Shown here: positions 17,546 through 26,575 of the stretch, piece by piece
How positions within the stretch are numbered: position 1 is the stretch's first letter
Layout of the letters: each line of letters opens with the position of its first letter
Assembly: GCF_041200025.1 (NCBI RefSeq)
Contig: NZ_CP165628.1
Span: 1,984,001-2,048,000, forward strand
DNA: 64,000 nt
Source: Rouxiella sp. WC2420
GTDB lineage: Bacteria; Pseudomonadota; Gammaproteobacteria; Enterobacterales; Enterobacteriaceae
Direction of reading: 5' to 3'
Program-made: the position numbers and the translations under genes
Notes under the pieces: generated by a model
Told to the model about the DNA's origin: nothing
Databases searched by the model: none
What the model saw: only the letters and a program-made list of their open reading frames with translations

Positions 17546-18718
17546 ATGAGCGACTCAGTACAGGACAACATCAACGTATTCTGGTTTCTACCGACCCATG
17601 GAGACGGGCGTTATCTGGGAACCACTGAGGGTGGCCGTCCGGTAGATTTACCTTATTTACAACAAGTTGCATTAGCTGCCGATAGTCTCGGCTACTACGG
17701 CGTGCTCATTCCAACCGGTAAAAGCTGTGAAGATTCCTGGCTGGTAGCCTCGGCATTGGCACCGATTACCAAAAAACTGCGTTATCTGGTCGCGGTGCGT
17801 CCGGGACTGCAACCGCCGACGCTGGCGGCACGCATGGCGGCAACGCTGGATCGACTGTCAGAAGGCCGCTTGCTTATCAACGTGGTGACCGGCGGCGATC
17901 CGGTAGAAAACAAAGGCGACGGTATTTTCCTCAGCCACGCCGAGCGTTATCAGGTGACGCGCGAATTCCTTGACGTTTATTCCCGCCTGCTGAAGGGCGA
18001 AAAAGTTGATTACCACGGCGAACATATTCATGTCGAGGGCGCTGAAGTGCTGTTTCCGCCGGTTCAGGAAGATGGCCCACCGCTGTATTTCGGAGGGTCT
18101 TCTGACGAGGCCATCGACGTGGCGGCTAATCAGATCGACACCTACCTGACCTGGGGTGAACCGGTGGAGCAGGTTAAAGAGAAGCTTGAAGTGGTGCGCA
18201 GACGTGCCACCGCGCGTGGTCGTAAACTGAATTACGGCATTCGTTTGCACGTTATTGTGCGTGAAACCGAAGAGGAAGCCTGGGCAGCCGCTGACCGTTT
18301 AATTGCTCATCTTGATGAAGACACTATCGCCGCCGCGCAGAAAATTTTTGCGCGCATGGATTCCACCGGGCAGGCACGTATGAGCGCCCTGCACGGCGGT
18401 TCTCTCGACGGACTGCGTATTGCGCCAAACCTGTGGGCCGGTGTCGGGCTGGTTCGCGGCGGCGCGGGGACGGCGCTTGTGGGTAATCCGCAGCAGGTCG
18501 CCGAGCGTATTCGTGAGTATCAGGCGCTGGGCATCGAGAACTTTATCTTCTCTGGTTATCCGCACCTCGAAGAGGCTCATCGCTTTGCCGAACTGGTGAT
18601 GCCGCTGCTGCCACTGGCCTTTAACGCCGAAAAAAAGCAGCGCACGGTGAATACCGGGCCGTTCGGCGAAACCATCGGTGGCGATCGCCGTCCGGTGAAA
18701 CAAACCAGCGCCAGCTAA
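17546..18718 (+). CDS. ssuD: FMNH2-dependent alkanesulfonate monooxygenase
   Basis: 390 residues of the bacterial luciferase (LLM) fold, close in length and sequence to E. coli SsuD. The active-site segment [10 protein letters not shown] carries the Cys equivalent to E. coli Cys54, and [14 protein letters not shown] holds the Arg/His pair. It oxidises alkanesulfonates with O2 and FMNH2 to aldehyde plus sulfite. It is the first gene after the sigma-54 promoter. The start is ATG 17546 rather than the in-frame GTG 17540, with AGGAAAG upstream. No flavin reductase (SsuE) is encoded here, so FMNH2 must come from another locus. The C-terminus [17 protein letters not shown] matches SsuD. Confidence 0.96.
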   Translation: MSDSVQDNINVFWFLPTHGDGRYLGTTEGGRPVDLPYLQQVALAADSLGYYGVLIPTGKSCEDSWLVASALAPITKKLRYLVAVRPGLQPPTLAARMAATLDRLSEGRLLINVVTGGDPVENKGDGIFLSHAERYQVTREFLDVYSRLLKGEKVDYHGEHIHVEGAEVLFPPVQEDGPPLYFGGSSDEAIDVAANQIDTYLTWGEPVEQVKEKLEVVRRRATARGRKLNYGIRLHVIVRETEEEAWAAADRLIAHLDEDTIAAAQKIFARMDSTGQARMSALHGGSLDGLRIAPNLWAGVGLVRGGAGTALVGNPQQVAERIREYQALGIENFIFSGYPHLEEAHRFAELVMPLLPLAFNAEKKQRTVNTGPFGETIGGDRRPVKQTSAS

Positions 18719-18728
18719 GGAACTATTC

Positions 18729-19832
18729 ATGAGCCAACAATCAATCGATCAACCTATTCAGTTTGCCTATTGGGTGCCAAACGTTTCTGGCGGGCTGGTG
18801 ATCAGCAATATTGAACAGCGCACCAGCTGGGATTTCGACTACAACCGCAAGCTGGCGCAAATCGCCGAACGTGCCGGGTTCGATTACGCACTGACGCAAA
18901 TTCGTTTTACCGCCGGTTACGGGGCTGACAATCAGCATGAGTCCGTGAGTTTTTCTCAGGGGCTACTCGGTGCTACCGAAAAGCTGAAAGTGATTGCCGC
19001 ACTGCTGCCCGGTCCGTGGAATCCTACATTGGCGGCCAAACAAATCGCCACTATCAGCCATCTAACCCATGCCCGCATCGCGGTAAATATCGTCAGCGGC
19101 TGGTTTCGCGGTGAGTTTAAGGCGATTGGCGAGCCGTGGTTGGACCACGAAGAACGCTACCTGCGATCCGAAGAGTTTATCCGCTGCCTTCGCGGTATTT
19201 GGCAGGAGGAAACGTTTAATTTTGCCGGTGATTTCTACCGCTATCGTGACTATGTGATGAAGCCAAAACCGCTTAATCCGCTGCCAGAAATCTTCCAGGG
19301 TGGCAGTTCACGCGCGGCTCGCGACATGGCCGCTCGTGTCTCCGACTGGTATTTCACCAATGGCAATAGTGTAGAAGGCATCCGCCAGCAGGTTGAAGAT
19401 ATTCAGCTGAAAGCAGCTGCTAATCAGCATCAGGTCAAGGTAGGCGTTAACGGTTTTGTCATTGCCCGCGATACCGAACAGCAGGCGCAGCAGGTATTGC
19501 AGGAAATTGTGGCTCAGGCCAATCCCGAAGCGGTAAAAGGCTTTGCCCATGAGGCAAAAAATGCCGGAAATGCTTCGCCTGAAGGTGAAGGTAACTGGGC
19601 AAAATCCACCCTTGAAGATTTAGTCCAATATAACGATGGCTTTAAAACCAATCTGATTGGTACACCGCAGCAAATTGCCGAGCGCATCATTGCACTGAAA
19701 AATACCGGCGTCAGTCTGATGCTGCTGGGCTTCCTGCACTTCCATGAGGAGGTCGAGTTCTTTGGCCGCGAGGTTATCCCGCGGGTTCGTGAATTGGAAC
19801 GCCAGCAGCAGCGGGAGCTGGCGCATGGCTGA
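18729..19832 (+). CDS. sfnG: LLM flavin monooxygenase, dimethyl sulfone monooxygenase SfnG-like
   Basis: 367 residues, luciferase-like fold. The N-terminus FAYWVPNVSGGLVIS and DYNRKLAQIAERAGFDYALTQIRF match SfnG, which in Pseudomonas converts dimethyl sulfone to methanesulfinate with FMNH2. HARIAVNIVSGWFRGEF and the C-terminal LMLLGFLHFHEEVEFFG are also typical. It begins 10 bp after ssuD with AAGGA as ribosome site. Its last 8 bases overlap the next gene, giving translational coupling. The substrate in this host could be dimethyl sulfone or a longer sulfone. Confidence 0.9.
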   Translation: MSQQSIDQPIQFAYWVPNVSGGLVISNIEQRTSWDFDYNRKLAQIAERAGFDYALTQIRFTAGYGADNQHESVSFSQGLLGATEKLKVIAALLPGPWNPTLAAKQIATISHLTHARIAVNIVSGWFRGEFKAIGEPWLDHEERYLRSEEFIRCLRGIWQEETFNFAGDFYRYRDYVMKPKPLNPLPEIFQGGSSRAARDMAARVSDWYFTNGNSVEGIRQQVEDIQLKAAANQHQVKVGVNGFVIARDTEQQAQQVLQEIVAQANPEAVKGFAHEAKNAGNASPEGEGNWAKSTLEDLVQYNDGFKTNLIGTPQQIAERIIALKNTGVSLMLLGFLHFHEEVEFFGREVIPRVRELERQQQRELAHG

Positions 19833-21240
19833 CCGGCGTATCGTCATCGTCGGCGGCGGTTTTTCTGGTACCGCGCTGGCAGTACACCTGCTGCGCAACG
19901 GCGCTAGTGGACTGAAAGTTACGGTGATAGAACCCCGTGAACAGCTGGCGCGCGGCGTGGCCTATGGCACGCAGGATCCGGCGCATCGCATCAATGTGCC
20001 AGCCGAGCGGATGCAGCTTTCAGCAGCCGAAGAGGGCGATTTTGATCGCTGGTATCGAACCACCGAGGCTTTTAATGAAGATACTGCGGCCCGCTGGCAC
20101 GACGGCAAAGTCTATCCGCAGCGCGGCCAGTTTGGTGTTTATATCGCCGAACAGCTTTCCCGCGCGGCAGCGTCTTCTCCTGTCGAGTTGACCCACGTCC
20201 GCGAGCCGGCGGTGGCGCTGGAGGGCGACACAGTGATCACCGCTTCCGGCCAGCGTTACCAGGCTGATGAGGTGGTGCTGGCAATCAGCCACCCTCCACC
20301 GGCATTGCCCGGCGCGCTTGAAGCATTAAAAGATCACCCGGCAGTGATTGCCAATCCGTGGGAGGTTGATGCTTTGGACCGTGTTGCAGAACAGGATCGC
20401 GTGGCGATCATCGGCAGCGGTTTAACCATGTCTGACGTAGTGGCTTCGCTAAATCGATTGGGTCATCAGGGGCCGGTGGTGGCATTTTCCCGCCGTGGCC
20501 AGCTGCCGCGCCCGAATCTCGGCGGTTCTTTTGAACCGCGCCCGTTGAATTATCAGCAACAACAAGCCAGCACCGCGCGCGGCTGGTTGCGACGGGTCCG
20601 CCAGGAGGTGGCGCAGGCGGCGGAGCAAAACCTGCCTTGGCAGCTGGTACTGGATGACATTCGCCTTCACGGCCAACAGCTGTGGCAGCAACTTTCCCTA
20701 AACGAGCAGCGCCGTTTTTTGCGCCACCTCCGCCCGTGGTGGGACGTGCACCGCTACCGCATTGCACCGCAGGTCAGCGCGGTGATTGAACAGCTGCACA
20801 GTGAAGGGCGTTTGCAGCTTCAGGCGGCTCGTCTGCTGAGTGCCAAAGCCGAAGGTAATGCTTTGCGGCTGACTCTGCAGCCACGAGGCGGCGAACCGAA
20901 GATTTTGCTCGTCGATAAGCTGGTAGTCACTACCGGACCGGCTCACGGCACCTTGCTAAAAACCGATGCGTTGCTTAACCAACTGGCGACGCAGGGGCTG
21001 ATTCAGGCCGATCCGCTGGCGCTGGGCATCGCTGTCAATGCTGATTCGCAGACCTTAAATCTCGACAACGAGGCCAACCCGCATCTTTACGTGGTGGGTC
21101 CATCGGCGCGTGGCCGTTTTGGCGAGCTGATGGGTCTGCCGCAGGTTGCCGAACATGCTGAAACGGTGGCTCGTCAATTGCTGGACATCCACGCTAGCCA
21201 GCCGGTTGAGCGATGTCCAACTTCACCGAAAATCTTCTGA
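19825..21240 (+). CDS. FAD/NAD(P)-binding protein (HpyO/NAD_binding_9 type)
   Basis: 471 residues from ATG 19825, overlapping the sfnG stop by 8 bp (ATGGCTGA). It opens with IVIVGGGFSGTALAVHLL, the FAD-binding GxGxxG fold, then RGVAYGT and PAERM, and a second dinucleotide site VAIIGSGLTMSDVV; the C-terminus has LYVVGPSARGRFGELMGLPQV. This is the FAD-NAD(P)-binding family often encoded beside organosulfur monooxygenases. Its reaction is not established. It might supply reduced flavin to its neighbours, since no SsuE is present, but that is inference. Confidence 0.85.
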   Translation: MADRRIVIVGGGFSGTALAVHLLRNGASGLKVTVIEPREQLARGVAYGTQDPAHRINVPAERMQLSAAEEGDFDRWYRTTEAFNEDTAARWHDGKVYPQRGQFGVYIAEQLSRAAASSPVELTHVREPAVALEGDTVITASGQRYQADEVVLAISHPPPALPGALEALKDHPAVIANPWEVDALDRVAEQDRVAIIGSGLTMSDVVASLNRLGHQGPVVAFSRRGQLPRPNLGGSFEPRPLNYQQQQASTARGWLRRVRQEVAQAAEQNLPWQLVLDDIRLHGQQLWQQLSLNEQRRFLRHLRPWWDVHRYRIAPQVSAVIEQLHSEGRLQLQAARLLSAKAEGNALRLTLQPRGGEPKILLVDKLVVTTGPAHGTLLKTDALLNQLATQGLIQADPLALGIAVNADSQTLNLDNEANPHLYVVGPSARGRFGELMGLPQVAEHAETVARQLLDIHASQPVERCPTSPKIF

Positions 21241-21242
21241 TA

Positions 21243-21276
21243 TTTTCCTGATTTTTTTGTGAGTTTTTCCTGATTT
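21243..21276 (+). repeat. Two 12-bp direct repeats upstream of the NtaA-type gene
   Basis: TTTTCCTGATTT occurs at 21243-21254 and again at 21265-21276, start-to-start spacing 22 bp (two helical turns). A weak CCGGG/CCCGG hairpin follows at 21297-21319. It could be an activator site for a second promoter inside the cluster. Confidence 0.5.
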
Positions 21277-21337
21277 ATTCAGATAACTATTGTGATCCGG
21301 GCAGCCTGCAGAGACCCGGTTATCCAGGGAGTACGCT

Positions 21338-22738
21338 ATGTCATCGCAACGTGAAATTCGCTTAAACGCTTTTGATATGAACTGTGTCGGTCACCAGTCA
21401 CCGGGTCTGTGGGCACATCCGCGCGACCGCTCATGGCAGTATAAAGATTTGGAATATTGGACCGATTTGGCACGATTGCTGGAGCGCGGAAAATTCGACG
21501 GCCTGTTTATCGCCGACGTGCTGGGGGTGTACGACGTGCTGGATGGTAACAACGACGCGGCCATTCGCAACGCCACTCAGGTGCCGGTCAATGATCCGTT
21601 GGCGCTGATTACCCCGATGGCGCTGGTTACCGAGCATCTTGGATTCGGCCTGACGGCGTCGTTGTCGTTTGAACATCCTTATCCGTTTGCCCGTCGCCTG
21701 TCGACCTTGGATCATCTGACCAAGGGGCGCATTGGCTGGAATATCGTGACTTCGTATTTGGAAAGCGGCGCGCGCAATATTGGCTATCAGGCGCAGGCCG
21801 ATCATGACGCACGCTATGACTACGCCGACGAATATTTACAGGTGGTCTACAAGCTGCTGGAGGGGAGCTGGGAAGAGGGTGCAATCTTACGCGACCGCGA
21901 GCGTCGGGTGTTCAGTGATCCAGGTAAAATCCACCCGATTAATCATCAGGGAACCTTCTTCCAGGTGCCGGGAATTCACCTTTGTGAGCCGTCACCGCAG
22001 CGCACGCCGGTTCTTTATCAGGCAGGGGCTTCCAGTCGCGGCAAGCAGTTCGCCGCCGAACATGCCGAGTGCGTGTTCGTTGCCGTGCCGTCAAAAGTGC
22101 TGCTGAAGAAAACGGTGGCGGATATTCGTCGTCGTGCCGCAGAGGCTGGGCGCGATCCGCGCAAGGTACTGATTTTCAATCTGCAAACAGTGATCGTCGG
22201 CGAAACCGACCAGCAGGCACAGGCCAAGTGGCTGGATTATAAAAGTTATGTCAGCTACGAGGGCGCACTGGCGCTGATCTCCGGCTGGACCGGCATCGAC
22301 TTTGGGCAATATCAGCCGGATCAGGTGCTAAAACATCTGCACACCAACGCCATTCAGTCGGCAGTTGAAACCTTCTCGACCGCCGATCCTGACCGCCAGT
22401 GGACCGTGCAGGCATTGGCAGACTGGGTCGGCATTGGCGGCTTTGGTCCACTGATTGTCGGAAGTGCCGCAACAGTGGCCGACGAGCTGCAAAGCTGGGT
22501 CGAAGAGACCGATGTTGACGGTTTTAATCTGGCCTATGCGGTGACGCATGAAACCTTTACCGACGTAGTTGACTTGCTGGTGCCCGAGCTACAAAAACGT
22601 GGCGTTTACAAGCAGGATTACCAGACGGGCACGCTGCGTGAAAAATTGTTTAATCAGGGTGACCGTTTGCAGGCACCGCATCCGGGCGCGGGTTATCGCC
22701 GCAACACAGAGCAGGAAACCCAGCCTGTGCAAAGCTAA
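21338..22738 (+). CDS. NtaA/SnaA/DszA-type FMNH2-dependent monooxygenase
   Basis: 466 residues of the long LLM subfamily that includes nitrilotriacetate monooxygenase NtaA, SnaA and DszA. Recognised segments: NAFDMNCVGHQSPGLWAHP at the N-terminus, GLFIADVLGVYDVL, SFEHPYPFARRLSTLDHLTKGRIGWNIVTSY and LYQAGASSRGKQFAAEHAE. It oxidises a C-N or C-S bond using externally supplied FMNH2. Given the neighbours, a sulfone or thio-compound is the likely substrate. ATG follows CCAGGGAG. It starts 98 bp after the FAD gene, so a separate internal promoter is possible. Confidence 0.9.
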   Translation: MSSQREIRLNAFDMNCVGHQSPGLWAHPRDRSWQYKDLEYWTDLARLLERGKFDGLFIADVLGVYDVLDGNNDAAIRNATQVPVNDPLALITPMALVTEHLGFGLTASLSFEHPYPFARRLSTLDHLTKGRIGWNIVTSYLESGARNIGYQAQADHDARYDYADEYLQVVYKLLEGSWEEGAILRDRERRVFSDPGKIHPINHQGTFFQVPGIHLCEPSPQRTPVLYQAGASSRGKQFAAEHAECVFVAVPSKVLLKKTVADIRRRAAEAGRDPRKVLIFNLQTVIVGETDQQAQAKWLDYKSYVSYEGALALISGWTGIDFGQYQPDQVLKHLHTNAIQSAVETFSTADPDRQWTVQALADWVGIGGFGPLIVGSAATVADELQSWVEETDVDGFNLAYAVTHETFTDVVDLLVPELQKRGVYKQDYQTGTLREKLFNQGDRLQAPHPGAGYRRNTEQETQPVQS

Positions 22739-22978
22739 TGAAAGGTAAGTTTTAACCTGTTTTCTGGTTCGCAACCGGGTCGGCTCCATGCTTGCCCGGC
22801 TTTTGCATTGCTATTAATTAATTCTTTCAACTTATTGATTTTAATGAATTTATTATCAATATTTGTTGTTTGTTATCCCCCGTAAAGCCCTTTATAACTG
22901 CTTCTTAGTACTTGTTAAAAGCGGTTGCACCTGTTTGCCAACACTTCTCTTCACATGATTAAAAAAACAGAGGGTTTT

Positions 22979-24442
22979 ATGAGCACCATTAATATTGATG
23001 ACGGCATCGATGTGCCGCCATTGCATTCAACACCAATAGGTTCAGTCAGCGACGTGGCTCAGCTGATCAACACCAGTGACAGTAAAAACAGCTATGCCCG
23101 CTGGATAGTTTTTCTGGCGCTGGGCGGCGTGTTTTTAGACGCCTATGACTTGACTACGCTGTCCTATGGCATCGACGATGTGGTTAAAGATTTCAGCCTG
23201 ACCCCAACGCTCACCGGCTTTGTTGCTTCCTCGATTATGCTCGGCACCATTGTCGGCAACCTACTCGGAGGCTGGCTGACGGACAAATACGGGCGCTATT
23301 CCGTCTTTATGGCTGACATGCTGTTCTTCGTGGTTTCTGCTATCGCCGCCGGTCTGGCACCTAATGTTTGGGTATTAATCGGCGCCCGTTTCCTGATGGG
23401 AGTCGGCGTCGGCATCGACTTGCCGGTGGCGATGGCCTATCTGGCCGAATTCTCGAAATTTACCGGCAAAGCCAACAAAGCTTCGCGCGTAGCGGCCTGG
23501 TGCCCGATGTGGTACGCCGCGTCCTCGGTGTGTTTTCTAATCATCTTTGGTTTGTATTTCTTGCTGCCGAAAGAGCATATCGACTGGCTTTGGCGTGCGT
23601 CACTGCTGTTTGGCGCAGTGCCTGCGTTGTTGATCATCGCGGTGCGCAGCAAATTTATGAATGAATCACCGCTGTGGGCGGCCAATCAGGGGGATTTGAG
23701 TGGCGCAGCGCGTATTCTGCGCGATTCTTATGGCATCCAGGCGCATGAAGATAAAGAGGCGATTGCCAAACAGGTCAAACAGACGCCGCCAAAAGTCAGC
23801 TTCCGCGTGCTGTTCCAGAAACCTTATCGCGAACGCACTATCGTTGCCGGAGTGATGAATGTCTGTGTATCTTTCGAATACACCGCAATTGCCTTTTTCC
23901 TGCCATCGATTCTGGCGCAGTTTCTCGGCGCCGGGGTGTTTGAAACTATCTCTGCGTCGCTGGGGCTGAACGCGCTGTTTGCCTTTACCGGCGGCCTGCT
24001 GGGTATGCGCCTGGCGTGGAAATTCCCGTCTCGTCACGTTGCTATTGCCGGTTTTGCCTTGCAGTTTATTGCTCTGGTTGCGCTGGCACTGATTGGCCAT
24101 CCGACGGCGCTTATTGGCATTGTTTTCGCCATCCTGATGCTAGGTCTGTGGTTGTTTGCCGAAGGTTTTGGCCCAGGCGCGCAGATCATGATTTATCCGT
24201 CCCTGTCTTACCCAACTCATATCCGCGCAACCGGCGTCGGTTTCAGCCGATCCTTATCAGGTATCGGCAGTGCGCTGGCACTGTTTATCTTGCCAATTTT
24301 GCAGGCCACTTTTGGCACCAACATGTTCTGGATTGTCTCTCTGAGCGCGCTGCTGCCTATTGCCTTCCTGTTGGTGGTGCGCTTTGAGCCAACCCGCCGC
24401 GATATTGACGACCATACCGAAAATGGAGAACCACATGTCTGA
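22979..24442 (+). CDS. MFS transporter in the organosulfur cluster
   Basis: 487 residues from ATG 22979 after AGAGGG; in-frame upstream starts at 22955 or 22925 lack good sites. About 12 membrane helices, with YDLTTLSYGIDDV in TM1 and GGWLTDKYGRYSV as motif A between TM2 and TM3; MGVGVGIDLPVAMAYLAEF follows. This resembles the aromatic-acid/metabolite:H+ symporter type. It probably imports an organosulfur substrate for the flanking monooxygenases. The last 8 bases overlap the next gene (ATGTCTGA). Confidence 0.86.
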   Translation: MSTINIDDGIDVPPLHSTPIGSVSDVAQLINTSDSKNSYARWIVFLALGGVFLDAYDLTTLSYGIDDVVKDFSLTPTLTGFVASSIMLGTIVGNLLGGWLTDKYGRYSVFMADMLFFVVSAIAAGLAPNVWVLIGARFLMGVGVGIDLPVAMAYLAEFSKFTGKANKASRVAAWCPMWYAASSVCFLIIFGLYFLLPKEHIDWLWRASLLFGAVPALLIIAVRSKFMNESPLWAANQGDLSGAARILRDSYGIQAHEDKEAIAKQVKQTPPKVSFRVLFQKPYRERTIVAGVMNVCVSFEYTAIAFFLPSILAQFLGAGVFETISASLGLNALFAFTGGLLGMRLAWKFPSRHVAIAGFALQFIALVALALIGHPTALIGIVFAILMLGLWLFAEGFGPGAQIMIYPSLSYPTHIRATGVGFSRSLSGIGSALALFILPILQATFGTNMFWIVSLSALLPIAFLLVVRFEPTRRDIDDHTENGEPHV

Positions 24443-25649
24443 ACAACATCACGCTACCCCTGATTATCAACAGATCGCTGCCCGTTTCCGGCCGATTTTT
24501 GCCCGCATCGCCGAAGGCGCGGTGGAACGCGAGCGCAATCGGGTGCTGGCGGTCGAGCCAATTCGCTGGCTGAAAGAGGCTGGTTTCGGCACCTTACGAA
24601 TTCCGGTGAGTCAAGGCGGTTTTGGCGTCACGTTACCGCAGCTGTTTCAGTTGTTAACCGAGCTCGCCGAGGCTGATTCCAACCTGCCACAGGCTTTACG
24701 CGCGCACTTTGCTTTTGTTGAAGATCGCCTGAATCAGCCCGACAGCGAAGCAAGGCAGCGCTGGTTCCGCCGCTTTGCCGACGGCGAGCTGGTGGGCAGC
24801 GGTTGGACAGAAATCGGCAATCTGAAGTTGGGCGAAGTAATAACAAAGGTCACACCGGCAGATAATGGCTGGCTGCTCAACGGGCACAAGTTTTACAGCA
24901 CTGGCTCACTGTATGCCGACTGGATTGATGTTTACGCCCAGCGCGCCGACAACGGCCGCGATGTGATTGCACTGGTCAACACTCATCAGAGCGGAGTCAA
25001 GCTCGACGATGACTGGGACGGTTTCGGCCAGCGCCTGACCGGCAGCGGCAGCACGCGTTTTGAACAGGCCGCGGTGGAGGCGTCGCACGTCTATGACTTC
25101 AGCGAGCGTTTCCGTTATCAGACCGCGTTTTATCAGCACGTTTTATTGTCAACGCTGGCCGGAATTGGCCGTGCGGTCACTCGTGATGCAGCACTGGCAG
25201 TCGGCAATCGCAAACGTATTTACAGCCACGGCAATGCTCGGCAGGTGAAACAAGACGTGCAGGTGTTGCAGGTTGTGGGGCAGATTTCCAGCTGGGCCTA
25301 CGCGGTTGAAGCCACAGTGCAGCAGGCTACCCATGCGTTACAGCTGGCTTTTGAGCTGCATGAAAGTAAAGATGAAGCAGCAATTCAACAGGCAAACGTG
25401 CAGGCCGAGCTTGATGCAGCCAAGGCTCAGGTGATCGCCAGCGAACTTATTCCACGCGCGGCTACTGAGCTGTTCAATGCTTTGGGGGCTTCTGATACTC
25501 GTACCAGTAAAGCGCTGGACAGGCATTGGCGTAACGCGCGCACCGTCGCGTCGCATAATCCGGTGATCTACAAAACTCGTAACGTCGGTGACTGGGAAGT
25601 TAACGGCAGCGATCCGACCTTTATCTGGCAAATCGGCAACGGCGAATAA
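24435..25649 (+). CDS. Acyl-CoA dehydrogenase-like flavin monooxygenase (SfnB/DszC type)
   Basis: 404 residues with the acyl-CoA dehydrogenase fold: N-terminal helices (LKEAGFGTLRIPVSQGGFG), central beta domain (GSGWTEIGN, WLLNGHKFYSTGS) and C-terminal helices (LGASDTRTSKALDRHWRNARTVASHNP). It lacks the usual catalytic Glu context of true dehydrogenases and groups with SfnB/DszC-like monooxygenases involved in sulfur acquisition. Translationally coupled to the MFS gene through an 8-bp overlap, with GGAG upstream. Last gene of the cluster; no clear terminator follows. Confidence 0.86.
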   Translation: MSEQHHATPDYQQIAARFRPIFARIAEGAVERERNRVLAVEPIRWLKEAGFGTLRIPVSQGGFGVTLPQLFQLLTELAEADSNLPQALRAHFAFVEDRLNQPDSEARQRWFRRFADGELVGSGWTEIGNLKLGEVITKVTPADNGWLLNGHKFYSTGSLYADWIDVYAQRADNGRDVIALVNTHQSGVKLDDDWDGFGQRLTGSGSTRFEQAAVEASHVYDFSERFRYQTAFYQHVLLSTLAGIGRAVTRDAALAVGNRKRIYSHGNARQVKQDVQVLQVVGQISSWAYAVEATVQQATHALQLAFELHESKDEAAIQQANVQAELDAAKAQVIASELIPRAATELFNALGASDTRTSKALDRHWRNARTVASHNPVIYKTRNVGDWEVNGSDPTFIWQIGNGE

Positions 25650-25793
25650 GGCGTCAAGATAACTCAGGTTTATATCGCCGACACGCCATCCGGTGGCACA
25701 GAAAAATACGCGATGTGGTGAATTTAGTCTTACTATAAATCAGCAGAATCAACTGTTCAGCTTTGTTATTGGCTTATCTTAGGGATCCATTTA

Positions 25794-26471
25794 ATGACAG
25801 ACAAAAAAACCGGTATTGTAGTCTTCGACATCGACGGTACCCTGACTGACAGTATTCCCCAGCACCAAATTGCGTTTGAAAACGCTCTACGGTCTTTTAA
25901 CTTTCCGGCGCTGAGAACTGATTGGGCAAACTATCTGCATCATACCGACAGTGCGATATTCGTGCAGGCGTGGGCCGAGGCGAAATTTACCTCATTGAGT
26001 GATCTGGCAGAGTTAGAAACGCGTTATATACGCGAATTGGATCAACAATTAGCGAAAAAACCTTTTGCCGAGATCGCCGGTGCGGCTTCTTTTATTCATT
26101 GGTTAAATGAACAGGGTTGGAAAGTCGTCTATGCCACCGGCAGTTTACGGTACGGCGCCGAGAAAAAGCTGGCTGCGCTAGATATTGATTTACGCGATGC
26201 CATTTTGGTGACGGCTTCTGAATACCAAATTCGGGAAGATTTGCTGATTAACGCCATTAAACAGGCAACGGAGAAATATTCTTTGCCTGCCGGTCAAAAG
26301 ATTATTTCCATTGGCGATGGTGTTTGGGATCTCAAGACAGCAGAAAATCTCGACGTGGCGTTTATCGGCATCGGCGTTGGCGCAAAAGCCAAACTGCTTA
26401 CCGACCTCGGTGCAACGGTTTTTACCGACTTTAATGAATTGAGAAAACAGGGTGAGCATTTAATTCATTGA
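25794..26471 (+). CDS. HAD family hydrolase
   Basis: 225 residues with the haloacid dehalogenase core: VVFDIDGTLTDS (motif I, nucleophilic Asp), VVYATGSL (motif II Thr/Ser), a Lys in the C-terminal half, and SIGDGVWDLKTAENL (motif IV). A helical cap (residues about 20-85) puts it in subfamily I, probably a small-molecule phosphatase. The substrate is unknown. It shares a bidirectional terminator with the convergent iolE gene. Confidence 0.88.
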   Translation: MTDKKTGIVVFDIDGTLTDSIPQHQIAFENALRSFNFPALRTDWANYLHHTDSAIFVQAWAEAKFTSLSDLAELETRYIRELDQQLAKKPFAEIAGAASFIHWLNEQGWKVVYATGSLRYGAEKKLAALDIDLRDAILVTASEYQIREDLLINAIKQATEKYSLPAGQKIISIGDGVWDLKTAENLDVAFIGIGVGAKAKLLTDLGATVFTDFNELRKQGEHLIH

Positions 26472-26548
26472 GCGTGAAGGGGAAAGAGGTACAGCAAATT
26501 TCAGAAAATTTACCCAAGGCCGTTTATACACGTTCACAACTAGAAAAA

Positions 26549-26575
26549 GGGTTGCCTTGGCAACCCGTTTTATTT
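26549..26575. terminator. Bidirectional rho-independent terminator
   Basis: GGGTTGCC (26549-26556) and GGCAACCC (26559-26566) form a strong stem; GTTTTATTT follows on the plus strand and a T-run faces the minus strand. It lies between the convergent HAD and iolE genes. Confidence 0.85.

Noticed and set aside
22775-22799. CCGGG/CCCGG hairpin after the NtaA-type gene
   Set aside because: Only a 5-bp stem with a 15-nt loop; too weak to call a terminator between genes that may be co-transcribed.
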